Below, in pieces: positions 1 to 8,020 of a stretch of 16,454 nucleotides of DNA (the stretch's first letter is position 1; each line of letters starts with the position of its first letter). The DNA is taken from NCBI RefSeq assembly GCF_039537985.1, contig NZ_BAABBN010000011.1, positions 1 through 16,454 of the forward strand. Direction: 5' to 3'. A model generated the notes under the pieces. It was not told the DNA's origin, did no database searches, and was given only the letters and a program-made list of their open reading frames with translations. Both the position numbers and the translations under genes were made by a program. This DNA comes from Litoribacillus peritrichatus (lineage in GTDB: Bacteria > Pseudomonadota > Gammaproteobacteria > Pseudomonadales > Litoribrevibacteraceae).

Positions 1-100
1 ATTCGCTCAATAGATCACGAAGTTCCATTTCCACCAACTCTAGCATCTCGTCGTACTCTTCAGTACCGTGACCGCCACAGTCTTCAGCAAGAAGATCAGC
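1..100. repeat. Direct terminal repeat, left copy
   Basis: Bases 1-100 are identical, base for base, to bases 16355-16454. Both lie in tuf, in the same orientation and reading frame (codons 138-171). They mark either two near-identical tuf genes or the overlap of a circular assembly path. Confidence 0.99.
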
Positions 101-511
101 TTTGTTCAAGAATACTACGATGTACGGTACACCAACCTGACGAGAAAGAAGGATGTGCTCACGAGTCTGTGGCATAGGACCATCAGTCGCACCACATACC
201 AAGATAGCGCCGTCCATCTGAGCAGCACCAGTGATCATGTTCTTAACGTAATCGGCGTGTCCTGGGCAATCTACGTGCGCATAGTGACGATCCGTTGAAT
301 CGTACTCTACGTGTGAAGTCGCAATAGTAATACCACGCTCACGCTCTTCAGGAGCGTTATCGATGTTTGCGAAGTCAACCTTTTCGCCACCGAATACTTC
401 AGAACATACACGAGTAAGCGCTGCAGTTAGAGTAGTTTTACCGTGGTCAACGTGGCCAATAGTACCAACGTTAACATGCGGTTTGGAACGTTCAAATTTT
501 TCCTTTGCCAC
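1..511 (-). CDS. tuf: Elongation factor Tu, N-terminal 170 codons (partial, runs off the left edge)
   Basis: EF-Tu is the cytoplasmic GTPase that carries aminoacyl-tRNA to the ribosomal A site. The visible part is most of the G domain: P-loop GHVDHGKT at residues 19-26, the switch region with RGITI, DCPGH with the catalytic histidine, and NKAD at 136-139. The start is GTG at 509-511, with GAGG at 521-524 nine bases upstream; translation from there gives the family N-terminus MAKEKFERSKPHVNVGTIG. It lies 24 bases after fusA, the usual place for tufA at the end of the str operon, and probably shares its transcript, as no promoter is visible in the gap. After NKAD there is an acidic insertion (LLAEDCGGHGTEEYDE) that E. 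coli EF-Tu lacks. Bases 1-100 are repeated exactly at the right edge, so the true continuation of this copy is unknown. Confidence 0.97.
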   Translation of the reverse strand, partial: MAKEKFERSKPHVNVGTIGHVDHGKTTLTAALTRVCSEVFGGEKVDFANIDNAPEERERGITIATSHVEYDSTDRHYAHVDCPGHADYVKNMITGAAQMDGAILVCGATDGPMPQTREHILLSRQVGVPYIVVFLNKADLLAEDCGGHGTEEYDEMLELVEMELRDLLSE

Positions 512-535
512 TTTCAAATACCTCAAAAAATAAAA

Positions 536-2647
536 TTAATGACCAGTGTTTTTCTTAATAATTTCTTCTGCAATGTTTGCAGGTGCTTCTGCATATTTTG
601 CAAATTCCATCGAATAGGTTGCACGACCCTGGGTTGCTGAACGCAAATCCGTCGCATAACCAAACATTTCAGACAGAGGAACCTCAGCATTAATAACTTT
701 GCCTGACGGTGAATCCTCCATACCCTGCACCAGACCACGACGACGATTAAGATCACCCATCACGTCACCCATGTAGTCTTCCGGAGTAACCACCTCAACC
801 TGCATCATCGGCTCCATCAAAGCTGGATCACCTTCCGATGAAAGTTTTTTTGTTGCCTGTGAAGCAGCGATTTTAAACGCCATTTCATTCGAGTCAACAT
901 CATGGAAAGAGCCGTCATACAGCGTAGCCTTCACACCCAACACCGGGTATCCAGCCAACACACCGTTCTGCAACTGCTCGGCAATACCTTTCTCAACCGC
1001 AGGAATGTATTCCTTAGGTACAGCACCACCAACAATTTCATTTACGAATTCTAACGTATCGGAATCGGCATTTTCTTGTGGCTCAAATTTAAGCACAACA
1101 TGCCCATATTGACCGCGACCACCGGATTGACGAACAAACTTATGATTAATATCAATCGTTGAACGAATTCTTTCACGGTATGCTACTTGCGGAGCACCAA
1201 CATTTGCCTCAACACTGAATTCTCGGCGCATACGATCAACAATAATATCAAGATGAAGTTCACCCATGCCTGAAATAATTGTTTGACCGGTTTCTTCGTC
1301 TGTCTCAACACGGAAAGAAGGGTCTTCCTGAGCTAGTTTGCCCAAAGCAATCCCCATCTTCTGCTGATCAGCTTGCGTTCTGGGCTCTACTGCAACCGAA
1401 ATCACCGGCTCCGGGAACTCCATACGCTCAAGAATGATCGGCTCCGCAATGGAACATAATGTATCACCAGTCGTTACATCTTTAAGACCAACAGCAGCAG
1501 CAATATCGCCAGCACGCACTTCCTTGATCTCTTCACGACTATTGGCATGCATCTGCACCATTCGGCCAACACGCTCTTTCTTACCTTTCACAGAGTTAAC
1601 AACGCTGTCGCCGCCATTCAATACACCAGAGTAAACCCTGAAGAATGTCAGCGTCCCAACAAATGGGTCGGTAGCAATCTTAAATGCCAATGCAGAAAAA
1701 GGTGCATTATCATCTGCTTTACGAACAGCCAAACTCTGCTCTGCATCATCCAGTGTACCTTCAATCGGCTTCACCTCAGTAGGCGAAGGCAAATAATCAA
1801 CTACACAGTCCAACATGGCCTGAACACCTTTATTCTTAAAGGCAGACCCACATATCACAGGGATGATTTCATTTGCTAAGGTACGCTGACGAATTGCAGC
1901 TTTAATTTCGTCATCGGACAAATCACCTTCTTCAAGGTATTTATCCATTAATTCTTCGTTTGCTTCTGCAGCACTTTCTACCATGAGCTCACGGTACTCA
2001 GCTGCCTTATCCTGTAGCTCTGCCGGAATATCTTCCAACTCAAAGGTTGCACCCATGTCCTCTTCGTTCCACATGATTGCTTTCATGCGAATCAAATCAA
2101 CAACACCAGCAAACCCTTCTTCAGCGCCAATATTTATCTGCAAAGGCACTGCAGTCGCTCCAAGACGATCTTTAAGTTGCTCAACAACCATAAAGAAATC
2201 AGCACCCGCACGGTCCATCTTATTCACAAAGACCATGCGAGGAACTTCATATTTGTTAGCCTGACGCCAAACTGTTTCAGTTTGAGGCTGAACACCCGAA
2301 GAACCACACAACACAACAACCGCACCATCCAAAACACGCAAAGAGCGCTCTACTTCAATCGTAAAGTCAACGTGTCCTGGCGTATCAATGATATTAATAC
2401 GATGCTCATCGAATTGCTTAGCCATCCCACTCCAAAAACAAGTGGTCGCAGCCGAAGTAATAGTAATACCCCGTTCCTGCTCCTGCTCCATCCAATCCAT
2501 TGTCGCAGCACCGTCATGCACCTCCCCTATCTTATGGGAGATACCTGTATAGAACAGTACGCGTTCTGTGGTTGTAGTTTTACCCGCATCCACATGAGCA
2601 CAGATTCCAATATTACGATATCTTTCAATTGGGGTTGTACGTGCCAC
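536..2647 (-). CDS. fusA: Elongation factor G
   Basis: EF-G is the cytoplasmic GTPase that drives mRNA-tRNA translocation and, with RRF, ribosome recycling. The product is 703 residues, about the same as E. coli (704). Visible motifs in order: P-loop AHVDAGKT at 17-24, switch I with RGITITSAATT, DTPGHVDF near residue 90, NKMDRAGA, GSAFKNKGVQ, then domains II-V with the domain IV stretch RQSGGRGQYGHV. The start is GTG at 2645-2647, giving MARTTPIERYRNIGI, with an AGGAG element seven bases upstream. It is preceded by rpsG (18-base gap) and followed by tuf (24-base gap), the standard str operon order, so co-transcription from the promoter upstream of rpsL is expected. This is the housekeeping EF-G rather than the divergent EF-G2 type, judged from neighbourhood and motif conservation. 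Nothing is truncated. Confidence 0.98.
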   Translation of the reverse strand: MARTTPIERYRNIGICAHVDAGKTTTTERVLFYTGISHKIGEVHDGAATMDWMEQEQERGITITSAATTCFWSGMAKQFDEHRINIIDTPGHVDFTIEVERSLRVLDGAVVVLCGSSGVQPQTETVWRQANKYEVPRMVFVNKMDRAGADFFMVVEQLKDRLGATAVPLQINIGAEEGFAGVVDLIRMKAIMWNEEDMGATFELEDIPAELQDKAAEYRELMVESAAEANEELMDKYLEEGDLSDDEIKAAIRQRTLANEIIPVICGSAFKNKGVQAMLDCVVDYLPSPTEVKPIEGTLDDAEQSLAVRKADDNAPFSALAFKIATDPFVGTLTFFRVYSGVLNGGDSVVNSVKGKKERVGRMVQMHANSREEIKEVRAGDIAAAVGLKDVTTGDTLCSIAEPIILERMEFPEPVISVAVEPRTQADQQKMGIALGKLAQEDPSFRVETDEETGQTIISGMGELHLDIIVDRMRREFSVEANVGAPQVAYRERIRSTIDINHKFVRQSGGRGQYGHVVLKFEPQENADSDTLEFVNEIVGGAVPKEYIPAVEKGIAEQLQNGVLAGYPVLGVKATLYDGSFHDVDSNEMAFKIAASQATKKLSSEGDPALMEPMMQVEVVTPEDYMGDVMGDLNRRRGLVQGMEDSPSGKVINAEVPLSEMFGYATDLRSATQGRATYSMEFAKYAEAPANIAEEIIKKNTGH

Positions 2648-2665
2648 TGTAGTTCTCCTGAGTTA

Positions 2666-3136
2666 TTAGAAGCGGTAGTGAGAGAACGCTTTGTTGGCTT
2701 CAGCCATACGATGCACGTCTTCACGCTTCTTAACAGCAGAACCTTTACCTTCTGCAGCATCTAGCATTTCATTTGCCAGACGTAACGCCATAGATTTTTC
2801 ACCACGGCCACGAGCAGCATCCACCAACCAACGCATAGACAAAGCTTCACGACGGCTTGGACGTACTTCTACAGGAACTTGGTACGTAGCACCACCTACA
2901 CGGCGAGACTTAACCTCAACCATAGGCTGGATTGATTCCAGTGCTTTAGCGAACATTTCTAGTGGATCAGCGTTTGTACGTTCAGCAACCACGTCTAGTG
3001 CGCCGTATACAATTTTTTCCGCTGTTGATTTTTTACCACTAACCATTACATGGTTCATAAATTTTGCCAACGTAGTGTTTCCAAATTTAGGATCTGGAAG
3101 AACTTCACGTTTTGCAACAACTCTTCTTCTTGGCAT
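2666..3136 (-). CDS. rpsG: 30S ribosomal protein S7
   Basis: S7 is a primary 16S rRNA binding protein that nucleates assembly of the 30S head and lines the E-site region. The 156-residue product has the typical N-terminus MPRRRVVAKREVLPDPKFG, the central VEVKSRRVGGATYQVPVEVR segment and the C-terminal arm. The start is ATG at 3134-3136, with GAGGA at 3144-3148. The gene ends in two consecutive in-frame TAA codons (2666-2668 and 2663-2665). It lies 102 bases after rpsL and 18 bases before fusA. In E. coli S7 is the translational repressor of the str operon, binding the rpsL-rpsG intercistronic region; the structured 102-base gap here is compatible with the same control, although that is inferred. 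Confidence 0.98.
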   Translation of the reverse strand: MPRRRVVAKREVLPDPKFGNTTLAKFMNHVMVSGKKSTAEKIVYGALDVVAERTNADPLEMFAKALESIQPMVEVKSRRVGGATYQVPVEVRPSRREALSMRWLVDAARGRGEKSMALRLANEMLDAAEGKGSAVKKREDVHRMAEANKAFSHYRF

Positions 3137-3238
3137 TGATAAGTCCTCAAAGGTCTTCAGGTTTCCCCAAGACTAATACATCAATTTTTGCTTGGCCTTA
3201 CATCTTATCTACAGTAAAGCTATCTTATTACCGGGTTA
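3137..3238 (-). promoter_or_regulatory. rpsL-rpsG intercistronic region, candidate S7 autoregulatory site
   Basis: This 102-base gap matches in place and size the E. coli site where S7 binds its own mRNA. In the mRNA sense, GCTTTAC (3214-3220) can pair with GTAAGGC (3195-3201), giving seven pairs with one G-U. Closer to the gene, GTCTT (3169-3173) pairs with AAGAC (3153-3157). GATAAG in the loop of the first hairpin (3204-3209) is also complementary to CTTATC (3138-3143), which lies between the rpsG Shine-Dalgarno and its ATG, so a fold that masks the start is possible. I cannot confirm the 16S-like S7 binding elements by eye. Confidence 0.4.
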
Positions 3239-3613
3239 TTAACCCTTAGGACGCTTAGTACCGTACTTAGAACGACCTTGCTTACGATCTGCAACACCTT
3301 GGGTATCCAAGCTACCACGAACTGTGTGATAACGAACACCAGGCAAATCCTTAACACGACCGCCACGGATTAGAACAACACTGTGCTCTTGCAAGTTATG
3401 ACCTTCACCACCAATGTATGAAGTAACTTCAAAACCATTAGTCAGGCGAACACGACAAACTTTACGCAATGCAGAGTTTGGCTTCTTTGGTGTAGTTGTA
3501 TACACACGGGTACAAACACCACGACGCTGAGGGCAAGCTTGCAATGCAGGTACATTGCTCTTCTCTACAACGCGCTTACGCGGTTTACGTACCAACTGGT
3601 TAATCGTTGCCAT
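3239..3613 (-). CDS. rpsL: 30S ribosomal protein S12
   Basis: S12 sits at the decoding centre of the 30S subunit and controls codon-anticodon accuracy. The 124-residue product begins MATINQLVRKPRKRVVEKSN, as in the family. An upstream in-frame ATG would add 33 residues unlike S12; the ATG at 3611-3613 is chosen because a GGAG element at 3622-3625 precedes it by eight bases and the length then equals E. coli. TTTPKKPNSA carries Lys43 and the GGRVKDLPG loop carries Lys88 (42 and 87 in mature numbering), both as in streptomycin-sensitive strains; Asp89 is the residue methylthiolated by RimO in E. coli. Two in-frame TAA codons end the gene (3239-3241 and 3236-3238). It is the first gene of the str operon, after the promoter and terminator-like leader described separately. 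Confidence 0.98.
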   Translation of the reverse strand: MATINQLVRKPRKRVVEKSNVPALQACPQRRGVCTRVYTTTPKKPNSALRKVCRVRLTNGFEVTSYIGGEGHNLQEHSVVLIRGGRVKDLPGVRYHTVRGSLDTQGVADRKQGRSKYGTKRPKG

Positions 3614-3637
3614 TAAAACAACTCCAATTAAGTAATC

Positions 3638-3676
3638 AAAAAAACAAGAAAAGGTGAAACCCAAACAGGTCTCACC
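3638..3676 (-). terminator. Intrinsic terminator between rpoC and rpsL
   Basis: In the mRNA sense, GGTGAGACC (3668-3676) pairs with GGTTTCACC (3653-3661) over nine positions with one G-U, around a six-base loop, followed directly by TTTTCTTGTTTTTTT (3638-3652). This is a textbook rho-independent terminator and is the natural end of the rpoBC transcript, 69 bases past the rpoC stop. The likely str promoter lies just upstream, so str transcripts must also pass it. Confidence 0.9.
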
Positions 3677-3693
3677 ATTATTCAGGATGCCGA

Positions 3694-3722
3694 ATTCTAA
3701 AGACCTCAGCAATCCTAGTCAA
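3694..3722 (-). promoter_or_regulatory. Sigma70-type promoter of the str operon (rpsL)
   Basis: The minus strand carries TTGACT (3717-3722) and TAGAAT (3694-3699) separated by exactly 17 bases, matching the sigma70 consensus at five of six positions in each hexamer. The expected start of transcription is near 3687-3688. The discriminator TCGGCA is fairly GC-rich, which suits the stringent control known for ribosomal promoters. It would drive rpsL-rpsG-fusA-tuf. Its transcript would enter the terminator hairpin (3638-3676) about ten bases after initiation. Confidence 0.75.
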
Positions 3723-3745
3723 GTCTAAGAGCGTGAAGTCACCAA

Positions 3746-6700
3746 TTACTCGATGCCCTTCATCTCTTCAGACAGACGTTCTTCTGCTTCGTCCGCATTC
3801 AAAGTTGGAGCAATGAATGGATCCAACTCCTGCTGCTTACGACGCTTACGCTCTTTATGGTAAGTCAAACCTGTTCCCGCCGGGATCAAGCGACCTACAA
3901 CAACGTTCTCTTTCAAGCCACGCAAGTAATCGCGCTTACCAATCACCGCACCTTCGGTCAGAACTCGTGTTGTCTCCTGGAAAGAAGCCGCAGAGATGAA
4001 CGATTCAGTCGACAATGATGCCTTCGTAATGCCAAGCAATACGTGCTCAAATTTGACAGTAACCTTATTCTGAGCTGAAAGTTCTTTGTTCAGTTCAAGA
4101 ACATCTGACAATTCAACCTGATCACCAGGAATCATGTCACTATCACCTGCAGCAGCTACATCAACTTTACGCAACATCTGACGAATAATAACTTCAATGT
4201 GCTTATCGTTGATTACAACGCCCTGTAAGCGATATACGTCCTGCACTTCGTTTGTAATGTATTGAGCCAAGGCCTCAACACCCAACAAGCGTAAAATATC
4301 ATGAGAACTTGCAGGACCGTCAGCAATCACTTCACCCTTAGTTACCGACTCACCTTCAAATACGTTCAGGTGACGCCACTTAGGGATCAATACTTCGTAC
4401 GCTTCACTGCCATCAGTTGGCGTGATTTGTAGACGCTTCTTACCTTTGGTTTCTTTACCGAAACCAATAACACCTGTGATTTCAGCAAGAATGGCAGGCT
4501 CTTTAGGCTTACGCGCTTCAAACAAGTCAGCAACTCGCGGCAAACCACCGGTAATATCTTTGTTACCTGAAGATTCCTGAGGAATACGAGCAACAACATC
4601 ACCCACCTTAACCTCAGCACCGTCTTCAACACTCACCAACGCACTACCTGGCAGCAGATATTGTGCCGGTGCACCAGAGTTAGCAAATTTAAGTTCGTTA
4701 CCGTTTTCGTCAAACAACTGAACCATCGGACGAATGTCTTTACCTGCAGCAGGGCGATCTTTCGGATCAATTACCTGAATACTGGATAAACCGGTTAATT
4801 CATCAGTCTGGCGGTCGATGGTAATTTTATCTTCCATGCCAACGAACTTAACACGACCCGATACTTCAGAAACGATTGGGTGAGTGTGTGGGTCCCAATT
4901 CGCAACGATCTGGCCCGACGTCACTGCATCGCCATCCTGAACGCTAATAACGGCACCGTAAGGCAATTTATAAAGCTCACGCTCTCGGCCGAACTCGTCC
5001 GCAATCGCCAATTCGCCTGAACGAGAAGTCGCAACCAACTCACCCGTTTCACGTTGTACGTGCTTAAGCTTGCGAAGACGAACGGTACCACCGTTCTTAA
5101 CCTGAATATTATCAACAGCAGACGCTCTTGAAGCAGCACCACCAATATGGAAGGTACGCATGGTAAGCTGTGTACCCGGCTCACCAATCGACTGTGCAGC
5201 AATAACACCCACAGACTCACCAGGGTTCACCTGATGACCACGAGCCAAATCACGACCGTAACACTTAGCACAGATACCAAAGCGCGTTTCACAGGTAATT
5301 GCAGAGCGAACAACGATTTCATCCACACCCATGTTTTCTAAACGCTTAACCCAACGCTCATCAATCAAAGTGCCTTTTTCGATCGCAATATCATCACTGC
5401 CTGGCTGCATAACATCCAGAGCAACCACTCGACCCAGTACTCGATCACCCAACGGCAGAACAACGTCACCGCCTTCGATGAGCGGCGTCATGATTAAGCC
5501 TTCTTCCGTACCACAGTCATTTTCAGTAACAACCACGTCCTGAGCAACGTCCACCAAACGTCGAGTCAGATAACCGGAGTTCGCCGTTTTCAATGCCGTA
5601 TCCGCCAAACCTTTACGGGCACCGTGCGTTGAAATAAAGTACTGAAGAACGTTCAAACCTTCACGGAAGTTCGCCACAATTGGCGTCTCGATGATTGAGC
5701 CATCCGGCTTAGCCATCAAACCACGCATACCAGACAACTGACGAATCTGAGCTGCGGAACCACGAGCGCCAGAATCGGCCATCATGTAAACGGAGTTGAA
5801 TGAGTCTTGCTGAACCTCGTTGCCTTCACGGTCAACTACGGTTTCTTTACCCAGGTTTTCCATCATCTTTGTGGAAACCACTTCGTTCGCACGCGACCAA
5901 ATATCAATAACTTTGTTGTACTTCTCACCTTGCGTTACAAGACCTGACGCATACTGAGATTCAATCTCTTTTACTTCCTGATCCGCAGCTTCAATAATTC
6001 CCGCTTTTTCTTTAGGAATTTCGAAATCATTCACACCAATGGAAGAACCGGATAGGGTTGCATAATGGAAACCGGTGTACATTAATTGGTCAGCAAATAC
6101 CACGGTATCTTTTAGACCAATCACTCGATAACACTGATTCAAAAGCGCAGAGATGGCTTTCTTCTTCATCGCCTGGTTAACCATTTCAAAAGAAATGCCT
6201 TCAGGAACGATTTCAAACAACAATGCTCGACCTACCGTCGTTTCACGAATCTCGGTTTTTTCATGGCGATTTCCATCGTCATCGATCACAACATCACGGA
6301 TACGAATTTTAATCTTGGCCTGCAAGTGGGCACGGCCAGACCAGTAAGCGCGGTGCGCTTCTTCGATATCAGAGAACACAAGGCCTTCACCTTGAGCATT
6401 GATTCGATCACGGGTCATATAGTAAAGACCCAATACCACGTCTTGCGAAGGCACAATAATCGGATCACCGTTCGCAGGTGATAAAACGTTATTGGTTGCC
6501 ATCATCAACGCACGCGCTTCCAACTGAGCTTCAGTTGTCAGCGGTACGTGCACAGCCATCTGGTCACCATCAAAGTCAGCGTTATACGCCGCACAAACCA
6601 ATGGGTGTAACTGAATCGCTTTACCTTCAATCAGTACTGGTTCAAATGCCTGAATACCAAGACGGTGAAGTGTAGGTGCACGGTTAAGAAGAACCGGATG

Positions 6701-7954
6701 CTCACGAATTACTTCCGCAAGAATATCCCAAACCTCTGCTGTTTCGCGCTCAACCATCTTCTTAGCAGCTTTAATCGTAGTTGCAAGACCACGTAGCTCA
6801 AGCTTAGAGAAAATAAACGGTTTAAATAGCTCAAGCGCCATCTTCTTAGGAAGACCACACTGATGCAAACGTAACTGAGGACCTACGGTAATCACCGAAC
6901 GACCAGAATAATCAACACGCTTACCTAGTAGGTTCTGACGGAAACGACCGCCTTTACCCTTAATCATGTCAGCCAGTGATTTCAGTGGACGCTTATTTGA
7001 TCCCGTGATTGCACGGCCACGTCGACCATTATCAAGCAACGCATCCACAGACTCTTGAAGCATACGCTTTTCGTTGCGCACGATAATGTCAGGAGCGCTA
7101 AGCTCCAACAGACGCTTCAAACGATTGTTACGGTTGATCACTCGACGATACAAATCGTTTAGATCAGACGTCGCAAAACGACCACCATCCAACGGAACTA
7201 ACGGGCGAAGATCAGGCGGAAGCACAGGTAACACTTCAAGAATCATCCACTCAGGGCGATTTCCTGACTTCACAAAAGACTCAAGTAATTTTAAGCGCTT
7301 TGTAAGCTTCTTAAGCTTAGTCTCAGAATTGGTCGCGGGAATTTCTTCACGAATTTCAGTGATTTCTTGATCTAAATCCAAATCCTGAAGCAAGTACTGT
7401 ACTGCTTCTGCTCCCATACGGGCATCGAAGTCATCACCGAATTGCTCTAACGCTTCGAAGTATTCTTCATCGTTCAACATCTGGCCTTTTTCAAGCGTGG
7501 TCATGCCAGGCTCGATTACCACGAACGATTCAAAATAGAGTACACGTTCAATATCGCGTAACGTCATATCCAAAAGCATACCGATACGAGACGGCAAAGA
7601 CTTTAGGAACCAAATATGCGCAACAGGACTTGCAAGTTCAATATGACCCATACGGTCACGACGTACCTTTGAGAGTGTAACTTCAACGCCACACTTCTCA
7701 CAGATAATGCCTCTGTGCTTCATTCGCTTGTATTTACCACACAAGCATTCGTAATCTTTGATAGGGCCAAAGATCTTCGCACAGAACAAGCCTTCACGTT
7801 CAGGCTTGAATGTACGGTAATTAATCGTTTCCGGTTTTTTAACTTCACCAAATGACCACGCACGGATCATTTCTGGTGATGCAAGACCAATACGAATCGA
7901 ATCAAATTCTTCAGATTGGCCTTGTGACTTCAGCAAGCCTAACAGGTCTTTCAT
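3746..7954 (-). CDS. rpoC: DNA-directed RNA polymerase subunit beta'
   Basis: Beta' forms the clamp and half of the active centre of RNA polymerase. The product is 1402 residues (E. coli 1407) and starts MKDLLGLLKSQGQSEEFDSI. The N-terminal zinc-binding cysteines align without gaps to E. coli 70, 72, 85 and 88. The Mg-binding NADFDGD spans 458-464, giving Asp460, Asp462 and Asp464. The second zinc site includes Cys888 in CETRFGICAKC, followed by the trigger-loop segment GEPGTQLTMRTFHIGGAA. After this a long insertion of sandwich-barrel hybrid type (SI3-like) precedes the C-terminal part, as in other proteobacteria. The start is ATG at 7952-7954 with GAGG at 7963-7966. It lies 66 bases after rpoB, separated by a strong hairpin, and is followed by the intrinsic terminator before rpsL. 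Confidence 0.99.
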   Translation of the reverse strand: MKDLLGLLKSQGQSEEFDSIRIGLASPEMIRAWSFGEVKKPETINYRTFKPEREGLFCAKIFGPIKDYECLCGKYKRMKHRGIICEKCGVEVTLSKVRRDRMGHIELASPVAHIWFLKSLPSRIGMLLDMTLRDIERVLYFESFVVIEPGMTTLEKGQMLNDEEYFEALEQFGDDFDARMGAEAVQYLLQDLDLDQEITEIREEIPATNSETKLKKLTKRLKLLESFVKSGNRPEWMILEVLPVLPPDLRPLVPLDGGRFATSDLNDLYRRVINRNNRLKRLLELSAPDIIVRNEKRMLQESVDALLDNGRRGRAITGSNKRPLKSLADMIKGKGGRFRQNLLGKRVDYSGRSVITVGPQLRLHQCGLPKKMALELFKPFIFSKLELRGLATTIKAAKKMVERETAEVWDILAEVIREHPVLLNRAPTLHRLGIQAFEPVLIEGKAIQLHPLVCAAYNADFDGDQMAVHVPLTTEAQLEARALMMATNNVLSPANGDPIIVPSQDVVLGLYYMTRDRINAQGEGLVFSDIEEAHRAYWSGRAHLQAKIKIRIRDVVIDDDGNRHEKTEIRETTVGRALLFEIVPEGISFEMVNQAMKKKAISALLNQCYRVIGLKDTVVFADQLMYTGFHYATLSGSSIGVNDFEIPKEKAGIIEAADQEVKEIESQYASGLVTQGEKYNKVIDIWSRANEVVSTKMMENLGKETVVDREGNEVQQDSFNSVYMMADSGARGSAAQIRQLSGMRGLMAKPDGSIIETPIVANFREGLNVLQYFISTHGARKGLADTALKTANSGYLTRRLVDVAQDVVVTENDCGTEEGLIMTPLIEGGDVVLPLGDRVLGRVVALDVMQPGSDDIAIEKGTLIDERWVKRLENMGVDEIVVRSAITCETRFGICAKCYGRDLARGHQVNPGESVGVIAAQSIGEPGTQLTMRTFHIGGAASRASAVDNIQVKNGGTVRLRKLKHVQRETGELVATSRSGELAIADEFGRERELYKLPYGAVISVQDGDAVTSGQIVANWDPHTHPIVSEVSGRVKFVGMEDKITIDRQTDELTGLSSIQVIDPKDRPAAGKDIRPMVQLFDENGNELKFANSGAPAQYLLPGSALVSVEDGAEVKVGDVVARIPQESSGNKDITGGLPRVADLFEARKPKEPAILAEITGVIGFGKETKGKKRLQITPTDGSEAYEVLIPKWRHLNVFEGESVTKGEVIADGPASSHDILRLLGVEALAQYITNEVQDVYRLQGVVINDKHIEVIIRQMLRKVDVAAAGDSDMIPGDQVELSDVLELNKELSAQNKVTVKFEHVLLGITKASLSTESFISAASFQETTRVLTEGAVIGKRDYLRGLKENVVVGRLIPAGTGLTYHKERKRRKQQELDPFIAPTLNADEAEERLSEEMKGIE

Positions 7955-7975
7955 TGATAAAGCCTCATTTAGCTT

Positions 7976-8005
7976 TATGAGCCTTCGGAATTCCTCAGGC
8001 TCATA
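7976..8005 (-). other. 30-base hairpin between rpoB and rpoC
   Basis: In the mRNA sense TATGAGCCT (7997-8005) pairs perfectly with AGGCTCATA (7976-7984). Inside this 9-bp stem are two opposing GA dinucleotides (tandem G-A mismatches), then GG/CC and an AATT loop. There is no T-run after it, so it is not an intrinsic terminator. It ends nine bases before the rpoC Shine-Dalgarno, so it could stabilise or mark a cleavage point in the rpoBC message, or tune rpoC translation. Confidence 0.8.
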
Positions 8006-8020
8006 GTAATACTAAGTTAA

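Noticed and set aside
2177..2764. A 195-codon open frame on the plus strand opposite the start of fusA
   Set aside because: It is antisense to highly conserved fusA and rpsG codons, its product resembles no family I know, and it has no ribosome binding site or promoter I can see.
3611..3712. A 33-residue N-terminal extension of S12 from an upstream ATG
   Set aside because: S12 proteins begin MATINQLVRKPR; the extension would be translated through the terminator hairpin, and the internal ATG has a well-placed GGAG.
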